Assembly: GCA_949825065.1 (NCBI GenBank)
Contig: OX463846.1
Location: 13,453,753-13,517,752 of the forward strand
DNA from: Odontocerum albicorne
Taxonomy: Eukaryota; Arthropoda; Insecta; Trichoptera; Odontoceridae
Direction: 5' to 3'
Length of the DNA stretch: 64,000 nucleotides
Positions 10,107 through 22,245 of the stretch are shown one piece after another. A program made the position numbers and the translations under genes. The notes beneath the pieces were generated by a model. The model was not told the DNA's origin and made no database searches. It was given only the letters and a program-made list of their open reading frames with translations. Within the stretch, counting starts at the first letter, position 1, and each line of letters opens with the position of its first letter.

Positions 10107-10400
10107 AATCGACGACCTCCATGACCTAGTTGGTAAGACGATGATCTTCTACTCGGGGGTACAACGTTTGATTCCTGATAATGCTAAAAAATAAATAAGG
10201 GTACTAGTCTCGTTAAAAGAGTTCGCATGGTAATTATACTTGCACGTGCTAGACCTGTGCGAGAAGGTCCACGCGCGGTAGTATTTCCAACACTTGCAAT
10301 GGCGAACTATGAGATACTTGCCTACTCCAGTGGTTCTTAACTCGAAGGCACGATAACGATGTCAAACCCGTGTTATGCACGGTTCTAGAGTTTTTAATAA
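10107..10400 (+). mobile_element. SINE-2 copy
   Basis: The head is 'gacctccatgacctagttgg'; 'gtttgattcctgat' stands for the B box. The SINE-2 body follows with 'atacttgcacgtgctagacc', 'tgcctactccagtggttctt' and a 3' portion that is partly replaced. Confidence 0.7.
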
Positions 10401-10439
10401 CGTTTCTGAACTCTATTATGTTATAGTGTAGAAATAATG

Positions 10440-10636
10440 AATGATAAAAGATTTATAAAAACAATCCATTCAAGTAATATAGAAGATATAAACGTTTTAG
10501 GAAGACCTTGGATATTATGGAATTCCCAAATTAATCAAATTGTGATAGGCAGATGCGGGACAAATACTTTACAATAGAAGACTATCCATGACGTATGGTG
10601 TGGAAGTGGTTGAGACGAAAAAAATTGCCTGAATAA
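10440..10636 (+). mobile_element. LINE reverse-transcriptase C-terminal remnant (family B)
   Basis: A broken translation reads MNDKRFIKTIHSSNIED, then LGRPWILWNSQINQI. It matches the RM...R..K.I...N..G.R..GRPR.RW.DQI tail found in many insect LINE polyproteins. Confidence 0.55.
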
Positions 10637-10637
10637 A

Positions 10638-10779
10638 ATGAAGTAGATATAATATATATTCACTCGGCCTTATCCGTTAGGGCTAGTGATCCTTGATAGT
10701 GATGAATAATGAAGTAGATATAATATATATTCACTCGGCCTTATCCGTTAGGGCTAGTGATCCTTGATAGTGATGAATA
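10638..10779 (+). repeat. Exact 71-bp tandem duplication
   Basis: Two adjacent copies beginning 'aatgaagtagatataatata' are identical as far as I can read. A third start (aatgataatc) follows. Identity implies a recent event. Confidence 0.9.
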
Positions 10780-11620
10780 ATGATAATCATCAGTCAATCC
10801 GAGAGCCCTAACATTTTAGTGTTACACCTGTCAAATGACGTGATCTTAAGAATCCTCATAGCTACCTCTATTGGATTAGTCTGATTTAGTTATACGTATG
10901 TAACATATAAAAGAAAAACATTATTATGTGAAGCATATGGCCAATAAGATGATACGTGTTCAGAGTTTAACTAACTAGGCATTTGTTTTGTTAGATAAAA
11001 ATTTCTCGTTTCAAAATTCTTCAAGAACACTTATAATCAAAATCTTATTAAAAGTGATGTATAAGATAATCCAAATATTTTCGAGTTCACAAGTACGCAA
11101 TTTACTGAAACCTTCATTGCACCAATCTTTTCCCTCCTTAGATACGCTATAAAACACATGGGTAGGTTAGTAAGACTAAAATTGATGTAAGTGGACGTAG
11201 GCGAAAGTGTGTAGCCGCCTCTATTAGCCGATATCCCCTTAAATCTCTACAGATAACATCTAAAAAGCTAAGCCCGGCCTTGCTTGACACCTTCCTGCTA
11301 CGAGTACACGCTTGGTTTTCCGATCACCGCTAACTTATTTAATGTCGTATTAAATTATAAAGATAAAGTGATTTACTATATTGCTTTTCATATTAATCTG
11401 TTGATTTTATGCAAGTGTTTAATGTGTTGCAATATTGTATAATAATTATCAACGGTAAGATAAAGTTGTATTGGATTTTTAATTGATTAGCAATAATTAA
11501 TTAAATTTAAATGTTTTTCTCATGATTTGCGTTTAATTGTGAATTCAAACGATACAGTAACATAAATCGAAGAAATATATTTTTATATTACACTTTTATT
11601 TTACCAACGCTTGTCAAATA
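10780..11620. other. Intergenic DNA, no gene recognised
   Basis: No gene or clear repeat seen. The part near 11150-11320 is richer in GC. Confidence 0.5.
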
Positions 11621-11624
11621 ATTG

Positions 11625-11935
11625 ATGCCCTCCGTGGAATAGTTCGTAAGATGCTTGACGTCGCCCCAGAGGTTTCGAGTTTTTTTTCCATAAATACAAA
11701 AAAACGTCCTAGTGTAATAAATAAGTTTGTCATGTAACAATACTTGTGCCAAGTACGTATGCTAATGTAGTTGTCTATTTACGTGCGTTAGTATTATCAA
11801 TCATGTAATGACAAACCACGAGTTCCATGCATACTCCAGTGGTTCTTAAGCCAAAGGCTTGATTACTGGGGCTGAAGATAATATGACCTCCCAATTTCGC
11901 TCCTCAAAATATCCGGATTTACGAATATTTTGTTC
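11625..11935 (+). mobile_element. SINE-2, long copy
   Basis: The tRNA-like head 'gccctccgtggaatagttcg' is followed by the body 'aatacttgtgccaagtacg', 'gcatactccagtggttctta', 'gattactggggctgaagata' and the end 'tcgctcctcaaaatatccgg'. It is the clearest full-length SINE-2 here. Confidence 0.75.
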
Positions 11936-12505
11936 ACGAACAAAGTCTACAGGTTTCAAAGTCTACAGGTTTCATCGTCAGGATTGAAGAAACATACCGA
12001 GTGGTGGTGTTTATAATTTATTAAGGCTTAAGGTAATGGTGGTTGATGGGTAAGAGTGGGAAAGAATTTATTTAAAGAAACTGACGTTTTGCAATATATA
12101 AAGAAGGGGACTGTGATGGTATTCTGTTTGAGTTTTTATCATTTCTATTTTCTTGAATTTCTAGTTTTACGAAAGGATCTGTGGTCCATGGTCTGAGTCT
12201 CCTTGCATTCACTGAAGGACGACTCTTCTAAGTGTCACTTGTGCATAATACCCACTCCACAGGAAAAACGCAGGTGCTTTCCGAGGTGTTGAAAAACCAG
12301 GAAATTCCACCATCCATTGTTCACAAGAAAATAATATTAAAAAGTACCCATAATAGTGCTGCTTTTTCGAAGAAGATTTTAAGAAATGCTGTTAAAAAAC
12401 AATTCCCATGAAAAAATGTTGCAGGTAACAGACCAAGTACGCCCATTTTTCTAAAATGCTAATAATATGACAGTTTAATGTTATGTTCTTCAAACATGAT
12501 AATGT
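11936..12505. other. Unclassified repeat-like DNA
   Basis: A direct duplication of 'caaagtctacaggtttca' lies at about 11940-11975, next to a reverse-strand CTGACGATGAAA resembling the hammerhead core string. The segment 12240-12440 has a broken frame with no family I can name. Confidence 0.35.
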
Positions 12506-12507
12506 AA

Positions 12508-12710
12508 TGACACCTTCGTGATCTGGTTGATAAGACGACTATATTCCATCCCGGGGGTTGCGGATTCGATTCCCGCCATGACACGGATTTTAAAGTGTTC
12601 GACTATCTTGTTATCGCTTAAAGATTGTTTCACATCTTTCTGGTTGGTTGGGACAATAGACCTTCCAGGTTTTACTGTATTCAGCAAAAGTGTAATTCAA
12701 TACAATTTGA
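12508..12710 (+). mobile_element. SINE-1 copy
   Basis: The head runs from 'gacaccttcgtgatctggtt' to 'ggattcgattcccgcc'. The tail contains 'catctttctggttggttggg' and 'agcaaaagtgtaattcaata'. The tail stem-loop is deleted. Confidence 0.7.
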
Positions 12711-13135
12711 ATAATATAAGAACTGCGTCGTAGATATCGTGAAAGTGTATACACATTTGAATTTACATTTGAACCAGTTATGTTCATGCAGTTTAAATAA
12801 AATGATGACATTCAGCCGGAAAATGTTGTGATTTAAGCAGATTTAAAAAAAACCACTTGTTAAAATATACAATGATGACTTAATGACTGATTAAATAAAG
12901 TTCTGGCTAGCTTGGTATTATAGCCAAGTGCAATTATTTCATGATATATTATATGAAGTTATAAATTTGAAAAGTGGCAATAAATTGCTTTTATATTGTT
13001 TTATCACTCTATTCATCATTATCTCTTATATAAATACTATGGAACTTAAAAGATATAAAAATCTAGTCGTTTAATTTTAAATCAAACTATTATTCATATA
13101 ACGCAAGAGTAATGTTTTGATTTAATAGTAACATG
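12711..13135. other. AT-rich intergenic DNA
   Basis: No gene or repeat recognised. Confidence 0.5.
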
Positions 13136-13139
13136 GCTT

Positions 13140-13705
<566 letters not shown>

Positions 13706-13799
13706 AGTATAGTCAATCTTCATTATCAGCTGCCGTATTCTTTGTGTAATGCGTATTCTATATCAAAACATATAATATCAATCTAATATCGTTCTCGTT

Positions 13800-13950
13800 C
13801 TGTCAGGAACACATGGATACATGGATGCTACGAATATCGTCCATCCAGGTCAGTTTGGAGCTCGATACTCCATTTAGTGGTATATTTGGAATCCGATAGG
13901 GATGTGTCTTGGCTCCCTGAATTGTTTATATTTTTATGATCTTTTTGCTT
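13800..13950 (+). mobile_element. LINE reverse-transcriptase palm fragment
   Basis: A plus-strand frame reads GIR, a stop, GCVLAP, a stop, then IVYIFMI. It corresponds to the conserved reverse-transcriptase motif G(V/I)RQGC(V/D)L(A/S)P..FN..I. The glutamine codon is now a stop (TAG). Confidence 0.6.
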
Positions 13951-14089
13951 TAAAAAAAGATACCACTCATTAATTGTCGTGTTCAGACCAAGAAATATAG
14001 TTAGGAGGTTGCAGAGATTGCACCAATCAGGATCTGCCTGAAGCGTCTAGTCCCAATTTCGGACAAACTATCATGTTTTGTGAGTCCTG

Positions 14090-14265
14090 TATATCATTAC
14101 AATCACTTTTAATGCCACTATCGTTCTAGATACTCCATCTCTGTAAGTTAACCTTGCAACTCTTGCTACACCTACTCGAAGTCTATTGAGTGCTCTCCAA
14201 GTAGAGTAAGGCCGTTTGATCCCAGTCCTCAAGCGTCCTCCACAGTTAGCGACTTTCGTACACTG
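14090..14265 (-). mobile_element. LINE polyprotein C-terminal fragment
   Basis: A minus-strand frame contains LRTGIKRPYSTWRALNRLRV and then GVARVARLTY. This matches the 'TW..LNR.R.G..R' segment upstream of the terminal CCHC-like motif in several insect LINEs. The zinc-finger part is not visible. Confidence 0.55.
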
Positions 14266-14740
14266 TTCTTCTGGTGCCTTCTTGGACCCACCAACCCATC
14301 AGTTGCTTATTACTCCATCGTGCAAGATGCGTTTTGGGAGCCTGTAATCGCTCATGCGTGTATCACTTGCTCAGTCGACCTCGATTTTGTTTTTTTACAA
14401 CCATAACTACTATATATTTATAGTTGGAGCGTTGCTGAATCGAGAAATTAGTGAGATTGGTCACTGCAGTGAATCCGAAGGATACGACGAAGGAAACGTT
14501 GGTGGAACATTTCAAGGCTCCAAACAAGATATGGGAATTCTATTTCATAATGATGTCGTATTGAATTGATATCTGCTCTACATAATATCAGGGAAAACAT
14601 TACGGGGACCGGTGAATAGTATATATTTATTCATAATTAGCATTTGGATTTTAAAAATACTTACGATAAGATATCATCATTCGTCTTTCATTGTCAAACA
14701 TGTTTTTGAAAATGCATAATCTAATGGCCACCTACCACAA
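14266..14740. other. Intergenic DNA, no gene recognised
   Basis: A 71-codon open frame at 14354-14569 has no recognisable motif. Nothing else seen. Confidence 0.45.
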
Positions 14741-14744
14741 TTTT

Positions 14745-14885
14745 CGTATCCAAGTACCCAACTTATTTATATTTGTTTTATTGTTTTTGATCTGTAAATA
14801 AAAATGAGCTCAAATCCCGAATCTGCTCTCTAAACGGCGCTAAATAAATTATTCTTTTATTTTTTGAGTTCTTTAAGGTTATATT
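14745..14885 (+). repeat. Interspersed repeat Y, 3' part
   Basis: The end reads 'ctgctctctaaacggcgcta' then 'aataaattattcttttattt'. The same 3' end occurs at 20560-20715, 32085-32170 (minus), 33885-34010, 39570-39670 and 62700-62790. Confidence 0.6.
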
Positions 14886-14984
14886 TTAAGAAAACACATC
14901 TATTCGTTGGAAGAAATTGTTCCTAAACTAATCCAACACAAAATTATATTAAACACAATCAAGCACCCACTGATAACAATCTGT

Positions 14985-15145
14985 GTAGCTTACTTGTTAG
15001 AAGGCTTGTATTCCAGGTTCAATTTTTGTTAGTATCAAATGAAATAGTGTTTATTTTGTTGTTGGTTTGAAAACATTACCACATGGCAATATCCCTTTTT
15101 GGGTGGTTTTTTATCGACCGGAAGTGTGCAGTACAATACAAATAA
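14985..15145 (+). mobile_element. SINE-1, degenerate copy
   Basis: It keeps 'acttgttagaaggcttgtat', a decayed B box 'aggttcaatttttg' and the tail stem-loop ATTACCACATGGCAAT. Confidence 0.5.
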
Positions 15146-15261
15146 CATAATTAAAAGTTTATTTTAACATGAGACGAATGAAAAACACACCATAATCCAC
15201 ACAATAGTCTGAGTGTTCACCGAAAAGCGATTTTCTTTTACAAGGTGTGCGGGATTAGAGG

Positions 15262-15340
15262 ATGGCAGTCAGTGGTGGCTCAGGGGGTGGAACTTGAACC
15301 CTCCCCGTGTGACGAGCTGACCACTTTGCCACTTTACCGG
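15262..15340 (-). repeat. tRNA-derived sequence (SINE head or tRNA pseudogene)
   Basis: The minus strand has a perfect A box TGGCAAAGTGG and a B-box-like GGTTCAAGTTCC about 40 nt further on. The acceptor and anticodon stems do not pair convincingly, so this is not a functional tRNA. Confidence 0.5.
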
Positions 15341-15504
15341 GGGGTTGGGGCCTTGTTCTGAATCAGGGATCCGATTTAACTAGCGAGAATTGTTGCTTCC
15401 TAGTTTGTAGTTAATGAATTACACATTTTGTTGACATAATTTATCTTAAATATTGTGGTTTAATTTTAATTATCTATTGAAATATTACAGTATATTTTAT
15501 TGTT

Positions 15505-15640
15505 TATGACCACATGGACAACACGCTTGTGTTCCAGCCTGGGGGCTCGTTTCCCATTGGTATCAAGATTTTTGATAAAGGGGTTCCAGTTTGATTCAGT
15601 TGACTTGTTTAACATAATATCTGGTTGGTTGGAAGAGATC
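15505..15640 (+). mobile_element. SINE-1, degenerate copy
   Basis: It contains 'gaccacatggacaacacgct', 'tcgtttcccattgg' (old B box) and the tail 'atctggttggttggaagaga'. The tail stem-loop has been lost. Confidence 0.5.
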
Positions 15641-15699
15641 GACGCACGCACGCACGACATGTAATATAATTGAATATTATTCAAATTAGACGAATATCA

Positions 15700-16784
15700 A
15701 ATGACAAATTAAGATAGAGAAGCATATATTTGAATTTATATAAAGTACCTTATATATGATGTTAAAAACAAATGAAGCTGCTATAGTAGACACAACAAAA
15801 CTTAAGTACGATTTGAACAAATGACACCTGGTATACTATATAACATATGCAGCTTACCCTTGGGCGATTTTGATGTAATACTGTTATAAAAATCCGTACA
15901 TCAAGATGGAACCAACAGACAGACCGTGTAATATTATTTTCGAAGATTTTGAAATTATTTTACTGCCAAATACCAAACAGTTGCGGTGCTGTTTGCCATC
16001 TGCATTTTTTTCATTATTGTTTTTTAGGAAAGAAAATAGAATAGTTTTTAAAGTTTACGTATTCCAATATTGAATTTTTTTTTTTGGTTTTAGTAAAAGG
16101 TTAATTAATCTTGATATTTCTTACATTAAGATTTATGGTATGTAGTTTTATACAATACTTATTGATAGTGTGTAATAAGAGTGTAGTCAATTATTATTAT
16201 TATTGTCCTGAGCTTGTTTAATTAATCTGTTTGCGAACTTCCTCCAGGGCTCTGCGAAATCGATTGTTTGATTTTAGACAACCATTCCTAAATTTGTTTG
16301 ATTGTTAGGCTACAAAGGATGGGAATCAATATGGGTCCTTAATAGGCACATTATAACTCTTTGAGATTCCATATGATCATTTTCAAAATGACTTTTCTTG
16401 ACTATTATTTCTGTGAATGTATCGTAGTTATTTGACAGATCGTTTAACTTTCATAACTTATTGTTATCATGTTAAGTTAATTTGTTTGTTTTTGTATTTT
16501 TTGTTGTTGAACTAAATACCGTATTAAAAAAATAAGTTTGAAAATAATATTTAAATTCTATTCAAAATTTGAAACACGAACTAGAACTGAAATTAATATT
16601 AGAATATAAGGAATTGATTGATTCAAAATGTTATTGTTTTTTTCATATATACAAACAATAATATTGATATGATTTTTATTTATCATTAAAAAAATATTAA
16701 GAGGCAACCCTACTAATTGTCTGGCTTTATTTTTCGGTTTCACGTAACTAAAGGTGGATTTCAGGTAACATTTACGGGGCAAGA
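15700..16784. other. AT-rich intergenic DNA
   Basis: No gene or repeat recognised. Confidence 0.5.
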
Positions 16785-16870
16785 GGCGTTACCTTCTAAC
16801 GCCGTAACGGCCGTTATGCCTGGACCACGTAACGACAAATCCTTAACGGAGTAACGGCAACGACTTAACG
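16785..16870. repeat. Cluster of GTAACG/CGTTAC words
   Basis: About eight copies of TAACG or its complement fall within 85 bp, including the palindromic core 'cgtaacggccgttatg'. It looks like a decayed transposon terminus but I could not find a partner end. Confidence 0.4.
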
Positions 16871-18704
16871 TGATTCAGTTATTTTTCACGTGTAGAAAAG
16901 TAATGAGCTCCTGGATCTTGTGGCAAAGTGTGGGATAATTTGATTGGATAAGATTATGTTGGAGAATCTAAAGGATAAGGACGAACGTATCATCAAAAGT
17001 TATACGATCGTGATTATTAGAAATCTTAACTTTACTCTTCATGTCACACGGAAAGTGTAGCATATATTTTGACTTACTACTTTTGAAACATTTTTAAATT
17101 TAAGTATGTACAATCAAAACCAAAGTCGAGAAGTCTTATCAAAATGTATGATTATATATCAAATGATTTTTTTTTGTTTTGAGTCATTCTATCATTTTTT
17201 TATATCCCTGGGTCTGAAATTTTTGGACCATACTACGTTTGATAATTATGTAAGCCATAAGTCTGTTTTGGATAGACATATATTAACAGTTTTTTAATCG
17301 TCTTTCTTTATTTATAACGGCTGCAGCCCTACAAAAGGAAACAACAAAATTTAAATGAAAATTGCAATGAAATATACTCGTACTTTAAAAAATATTATAT
17401 AGCAAAATTTTGGCATGGTACATTATTTGTGTATTTTAAAAATATGAAGTTAAAAACATATTTAAATAATAGAAAAACAAATATTAAAAAATAACTTTGA
17501 TAAATATTCATAACTAGAAAATTGATGGCTTTAAACTTTTTTTATTTAAATATCCACAAAACATATTCATGTGGGAGTCACTTTAAATTTTTGTTCAAAA
17601 ATAAGGAAAAGCGGACTTTAATTAAACTTGTTCATAGTTATGAGAAAATTTATATAAACCCATTTCCATAATTTGGTTCTAAAATAACGATTTTCTTTAC
17701 TGCATATATTTGGAGATTAAGATAGCATTAATTTAAAAAGCAAACATTTTTTAAAAAAGCATCGTAATTTTTTATAATAATTATTTTTCCACTAGCTCTT
17801 CAGATAAATTGTCAGGCTTAAAAAGTGCTATGAGAATATTGAAATGGAAAATATTTTTAAAAATAATCGTCGATTTAAAAAATGTGACGACATTATAAAC
17901 ATAAATTTTTATTAAAATAATATAAAAAAATACATTTTATCTTCGAAAAAATTTAAGATTCAAAGCTATCGTCCATTATTAACAATAAAACTAGTAGTCA
18001 GAATGCATGTTTCGGAATAATTTTTAAATAAAATAAAATTTTATTATAAGGCACAGTACTTAAAAGGAACATAAACTAAATTGTTAAGAAACACGTTCTC
18101 TATTCTTTGGACAATTAAAGTCGGTAAAATCACATAATTTACAATTAATATTCCAATCACATACGGAGGCGGCGTTTAAAATTAAGTATTTACTTAAGAA
18201 AAAAAAATTCAGCAGCGCATTTCGATAAATTTGGCGAGAGTTGAGAATTCGCCACGTTGTAATTTTCACTTTGACAACAGGTTTTTTTAAAGTGTAAAAT
18301 AAATATGAGTCTCTTTGATGTACCAAAAGGATGCCTGTATTCTGTTCGTGATCATTTGGAGCATCGAATGGTGCTAATAAATTTGTCCGATACTGTATTT
18401 TTTACAGCTGATTAACTGTGGGATGTTGAAAGTTAAAATTTTCAGAATTGAATGTCACATTTTCATGAATCATTAGTATTTTATAGAAGACATAAAGCTA
18501 TTTTGATTTCTCAACTATTCAATTTTTAATTTAAATGTCTTCGTAATTTTAACGTGAAATAAATGAAAAGAAATCGTCACTATCCTTTCGTTCATTCCTT
18601 TCGGTTCCAAGTTTTCTTTCAGTTTGTTTTCTTATTGCAAGGAATTGATTCTATATTTATTGTACTTAACATATTTACTTTAGCAATTGAATGTGATTTA
18701 TTGA
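16871..18704. other. Strongly AT-rich intergenic DNA
   Basis: No gene, RNA or repeat recognised in about 1.8 kb. Confidence 0.5.
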
Positions 18705-18775
18705 TGATATCATATTAAGTGCGTATATCATCATATGTGAATGCCACATATGATGATATACGCACTTAATATAGC
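18705..18775. repeat. Palindrome, ~29-bp arms
   Basis: 'attaagtgcgtatatcatca' followed by 'tatgtg' is mirrored after a short centre by its reverse complement ending 'gatatacgcacttaatat'. One arm sequence recurs inside each unit of the adjacent tandem array, so the palindrome seeds or borders it. Confidence 0.85.
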
Positions 18776-19145
18776 CAGTGTGAATGTTTTGAGGGGCACG
18801 GTACTAATAAATAAATGAAGCGCATGATGTACAAATGTGTATGATATATACAATTAATCATATTAAGTGCGTATATCATCATATACTATTCCGACAACGC
18901 TTTTCAATATGTCTAACGCCAGTGTGAATGTTTTGAGGGGCACGGTACTAATAAATAAATGAAGCGCATGATGTACAAATGTGTATGATATATACAATTA
19001 ATCATATTAAGTGCGTATATCATCATATACTATTCCGACAACGCTTTTCAATATGTCTAACGCCAGTGTGAATGTTTTGAGGGGCACGGTACTAATAAAT
19101 TAATGAAGCGCATGATGTACAAATGTGTATGATATATACAATTCG
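18776..19145 (+). repeat. Minisatellite, ~143-bp unit x ~2.5
   Basis: The unit starts 'gtgaatgttttgaggggcac' and contains 'gaagcgcatgatgtacaaat' and 'attaagtgcgtatatcatca'. Copies are almost identical. The end of each unit ('acgcttttcaatatgtctaa') resembles the SINE-2 3' end. Confidence 0.9.
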
Positions 19146-19224
19146 GAAAATGGCGTTCATTTTTCGTTTCGTTTCCAACAGTCGTTACCTTCATAAAAGT
19201 TTTATTAGATTATTTGAGGTGTGT

Positions 19225-19345
19225 GAGAAGGATCCCAGATTTTTTTAAATAGGGATCCAGTCTGGTTAACACTTAGGGCATATAAAAACATCTTTCTGGT
19301 TGGTTGGAAGAGATTGCCACATGGCAATAAACTCGCCAGGTTAAA
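19225..19345 (+). mobile_element. SINE-1, 5'-truncated copy
   Basis: It starts within the body 'gggatccagtctggttaaca' and keeps a perfect tail stem-loop ATTGCCACATGGCAAT. Confidence 0.7.
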
Positions 19346-20234
19346 AAAAAAGGATATTTCGTCGGTTCGATCTATTTTTTATATGTATAAATATTTCCAA
19401 TGATAATTTTGATACAATCAACATTTAAATTTGATTTAAAAGATAACAATAGGAAGACATTCGTTTTATTAAATAACAGTCCTTTTGAGCCAAAAAAATG
19501 TTTACCCGATACAAAATGATGGCCACCCGAAAAGATGTCGATCGCCTACTGGAATAACACTCGACAGGGGTTATAAATTATATTTCCGCATTTGACTTCT
19601 AGTTTCCATTTTAATTATTGACGCTTGAGGTGAGCACTTTTCAATTTATTATCTGTGTTAAATCAATAAATAACAACGAATGAGATATTAAATTGATACT
19701 AATGCCGTTTCGTTATGGGCGCATTTACATAATCAGTTTGGCATATAAAATAATGTAAATCAAAATGGCCGGCATCTTAATAAAAAAACCAAGGTTTTTT
19801 ATTGATATTTTATTCATCGACCAATTTTCGAAATGTTTATTGTACGTATACATTAAGATTAATACTATGATGAGATTTTTATTTTGTATAGCTTTATTGG
19901 TCGTATATTTTTATGTGAATTTCAAACGACAACAATATTATTCAAAGTTTTTTTCTTTTCTTTATGTAATTACTATTTACAGATGTTATTGAAACATGTG
20001 ATTTGCATTTATTATATTATATTTATGGCAATTCGTCTAAATCATGATAGGCATCGTTAGGCTTCCTGTTTTGGAAATTTCATGTTTTACAACGTCCAAT
20101 ACTTAACTCTTTTGTGATTCATTTTTAAAATAAAATTGACCTTTGTAAATTTAAAAGATACAATAGTTCGCAAGGGGAATATAACTTTGGAGTAGATTTT
20201 GTCTTATCCAATAAATTGATTCATTATAGCAGCG
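19346..20234. other. AT-rich intergenic DNA
   Basis: A 75-codon open frame at 19765-19992 is rich in F, Y and I. It has hydrophobic character but no motif; I treat it as chance. Confidence 0.4.
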
Positions 20235-20715
20235 TCTTATGATAGAGCTTTTGCCGTTGCTAGTTAATAGTCTGAATCTTAGTGTTAGAGATATGAGTGA
20301 TGTGCACAGCTTTAGGAATCACTTAAATATAACCTATTTTGGGAGGTCTTAACAACATTTACAATTGTGTATGAATACTACACACGTAAACTGCACTCTA
20401 CTTAAAATGAAATAAGTTACCGTCACATATTAGAAGATGGACAAAGGTTTCTTGATAGTCCGTCTTAGCATGATAAGTTTTCTGCGGTTTTCTTATAAAA
20501 TTTGCTTTTTGAACATATGTAGATGCTAAGGCTAGAATATAATTTAATGGTCACACCCCCTACCTTGCTATGCTTACACCCAACTTATTAATATTTATTT
20601 TATAATATTTTTTTATGCCAATAATAGTGGGTTGAATTCCGAGCTGGAACGCCCTTGAGGACAATAAGATCTTCAAACGGCGTTGCATAAATCTTCTTTT
20701 ATTTTTATTTAAATT
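20235..20715 (+). repeat. Interspersed repeat Y, long copy
   Basis: It is parallel in order to 39255-39670: 'gataagttttctgcggtttt' in the middle, then a 3' end with 'caataatagtgggttgaatt' and 'caaacggcgttgcataaat'. No coding motif. It may be a long non-coding 3' UTR or a non-autonomous retroelement. Confidence 0.55.
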
Positions 20716-20849
20716 AGAGTTATATAACATTTTTATATAATATTGAATTTTAATATAATTTTTCGAGATAGTAAACTAAAACAATATATTTCAATGAACA
20801 TTCATAAATCCTGCATCTTTAACTTAAAACCTATAAAAATACATTTATA

Positions 20850-20925
20850 ATTAGTTGGAAAAGGTTGCCACTTAGCAATAAATCCGCAATATTGTACACT
20901 GTACAATAAAATACCTTTTGCATAC
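20850..20925 (+). mobile_element. SINE-1 3' tail fragment
   Basis: 'ttagttggaaaaggttgcca' and 'cttagcaataaatccgc' represent the SINE-1/LINE tail. Confidence 0.5.
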
Positions 20926-21789
20926 TAAAATCATCTAGATTTGAAACAATCAATTAAGTGAGGCTATGTGGAATTTGGGAAACATGAAGAATTTAAAACT
21001 CAATCCTGAAAAAAAAATCTGTGACTAAAAAGTCAATTTTCCTATTTTTTATAAATCGTTGCTCCAGTGCAGAACAGCCCTTACTTACAATGCTATATTA
21101 ATTTCACAAAAGTAATTATGGTGATTTTGATAATTAGTTTTTTGGCGCCGTTTGGCGCAGGTCTTCGCTCTTGTTCTCGTTCGTCTGGAAAACTAAATCA
21201 GTATGAATTAAGACCAGCATACGGTAATATATTTCCCTTAGCAAAAATCTTAAACGATGGATGATAAAAAACCGGACTTTAAGTTTGCTGAATGGTATAT
21301 TAAAGGCTTCGTAACTCGGTTATTTACATCTAAGCTTAGGTTAGTTCGGGCTCCGTTGTTTACATCTCAGCTTGTGGTTAGTTCGGGGACTGGGTCAGAA
21401 TTCATGGCAGTCTACTGATGCTGAAGAGTCTAATAGACTTGTACATGAAAATGCCTGGGTATTTAGTGTTACTTGACAGCTGTTGAAAAGTGTTTAAAAT
21501 ATATTTGTAATGTTGAGAGCGCTCAGTTGAAATGATAATTGATCCCAGAACATCACAATATTTTTTGCAATGCACTAATTAAGTGGACGCTTTAAGAACA
21601 AAATCATTGATTTTTTTTCTGATCAATTTGGAGATCAATGCTTTTGTGTTCATTGATTACATAGTGTAAATGTGTGTCCTAAGATTCATTTTCAACCTAC
21701 GTAAGTACGATTATATAACTTCATATCAGAAGGCATTGAACTGGTTGAATGTTAGAAATAGACGCTAAATTCACATACTGTTTATATTG
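20926..21789. other. Intergenic DNA with a short imperfect duplication
   Basis: A ~33-bp direct repeat containing 'gtttacatctcagctt'-like sequence and 'ggttagttcggg' occurs twice, at 21317-21350 and 21356-21388. No gene recognised. Confidence 0.5.
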
Positions 21790-22245
21790 TATAATATCCT
21801 TAACTGCCCCGCCACCCCCTCTTATCTCGCCGAGCGTCTTTCCAATCATGGATATAAGACTCGCTCCGTCCTTGGCATGTTTTAAGAAGCGACTGAAAAC
21901 ACTCTTAATTTCTAGTCAGTAAGATAACGTGTTTCATTACTGATTTTTCTTTTCCTTTCCCATCCACCACCCCTTCCTTTCCTTTTGATTGATGATATCT
22001 CACTTTATATGAAAAAGAATGTTCGGGTGATTGTCCGTCTTTGTGGGGTTCGTGTTCAAGTGCTCACGTACATGTTTATGGATTTCGTGGGGATGGATAG
22101 TCATTTGAATGATTTATGCGACCACGTAACTTACTTAATTAACTTTTGTCTAGTTGGTTGGAAGATATTGCCGCCTGGCAATAGGCCCGCTAGATTATAT
22201 TTGCAATAAAGTGTTAAATAAATAAACAAATAAATGTCTTCTAAT
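21790..22245 (+). mobile_element. LINE 3' end (CR1/Jockey-like), source-type tail of SINE-1
   Basis: A frame at 21830-21920 reads IRLAPSLACFKKRLKTLLIS and then a stop. It fits the very C-terminus of CR1/Jockey-type reverse transcriptases (LP..IR.A.SL..FK..LK..L). About 200 bp later comes the tail 'ctagttggttggaagatatt', stem-loop ATTGCCGCCTGGCAAT, 'ccgctagattatatttgcaa' and a final 'taaataaataaa'. The tail equals the SINE-1 3' end. Confidence 0.65.

Noticed and set aside
11940..11990. Reverse-strand CTGACGATGAAA as another hammerhead core
   Set aside because: No matching stem II, GAAA and stem III in the right spacing; only the core word is present.
15262..15340. Possible functional tRNA on the minus strand
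   Set aside because: A and B boxes are present but the acceptor and anticodon stems do not pair; better explained as a SINE head or pseudogene.
19765..19992. 75-codon hydrophobic frame as a small membrane protein
   Set aside because: Composition (F, Y, I, L) is what AT-rich DNA gives by chance; no supporting signal.
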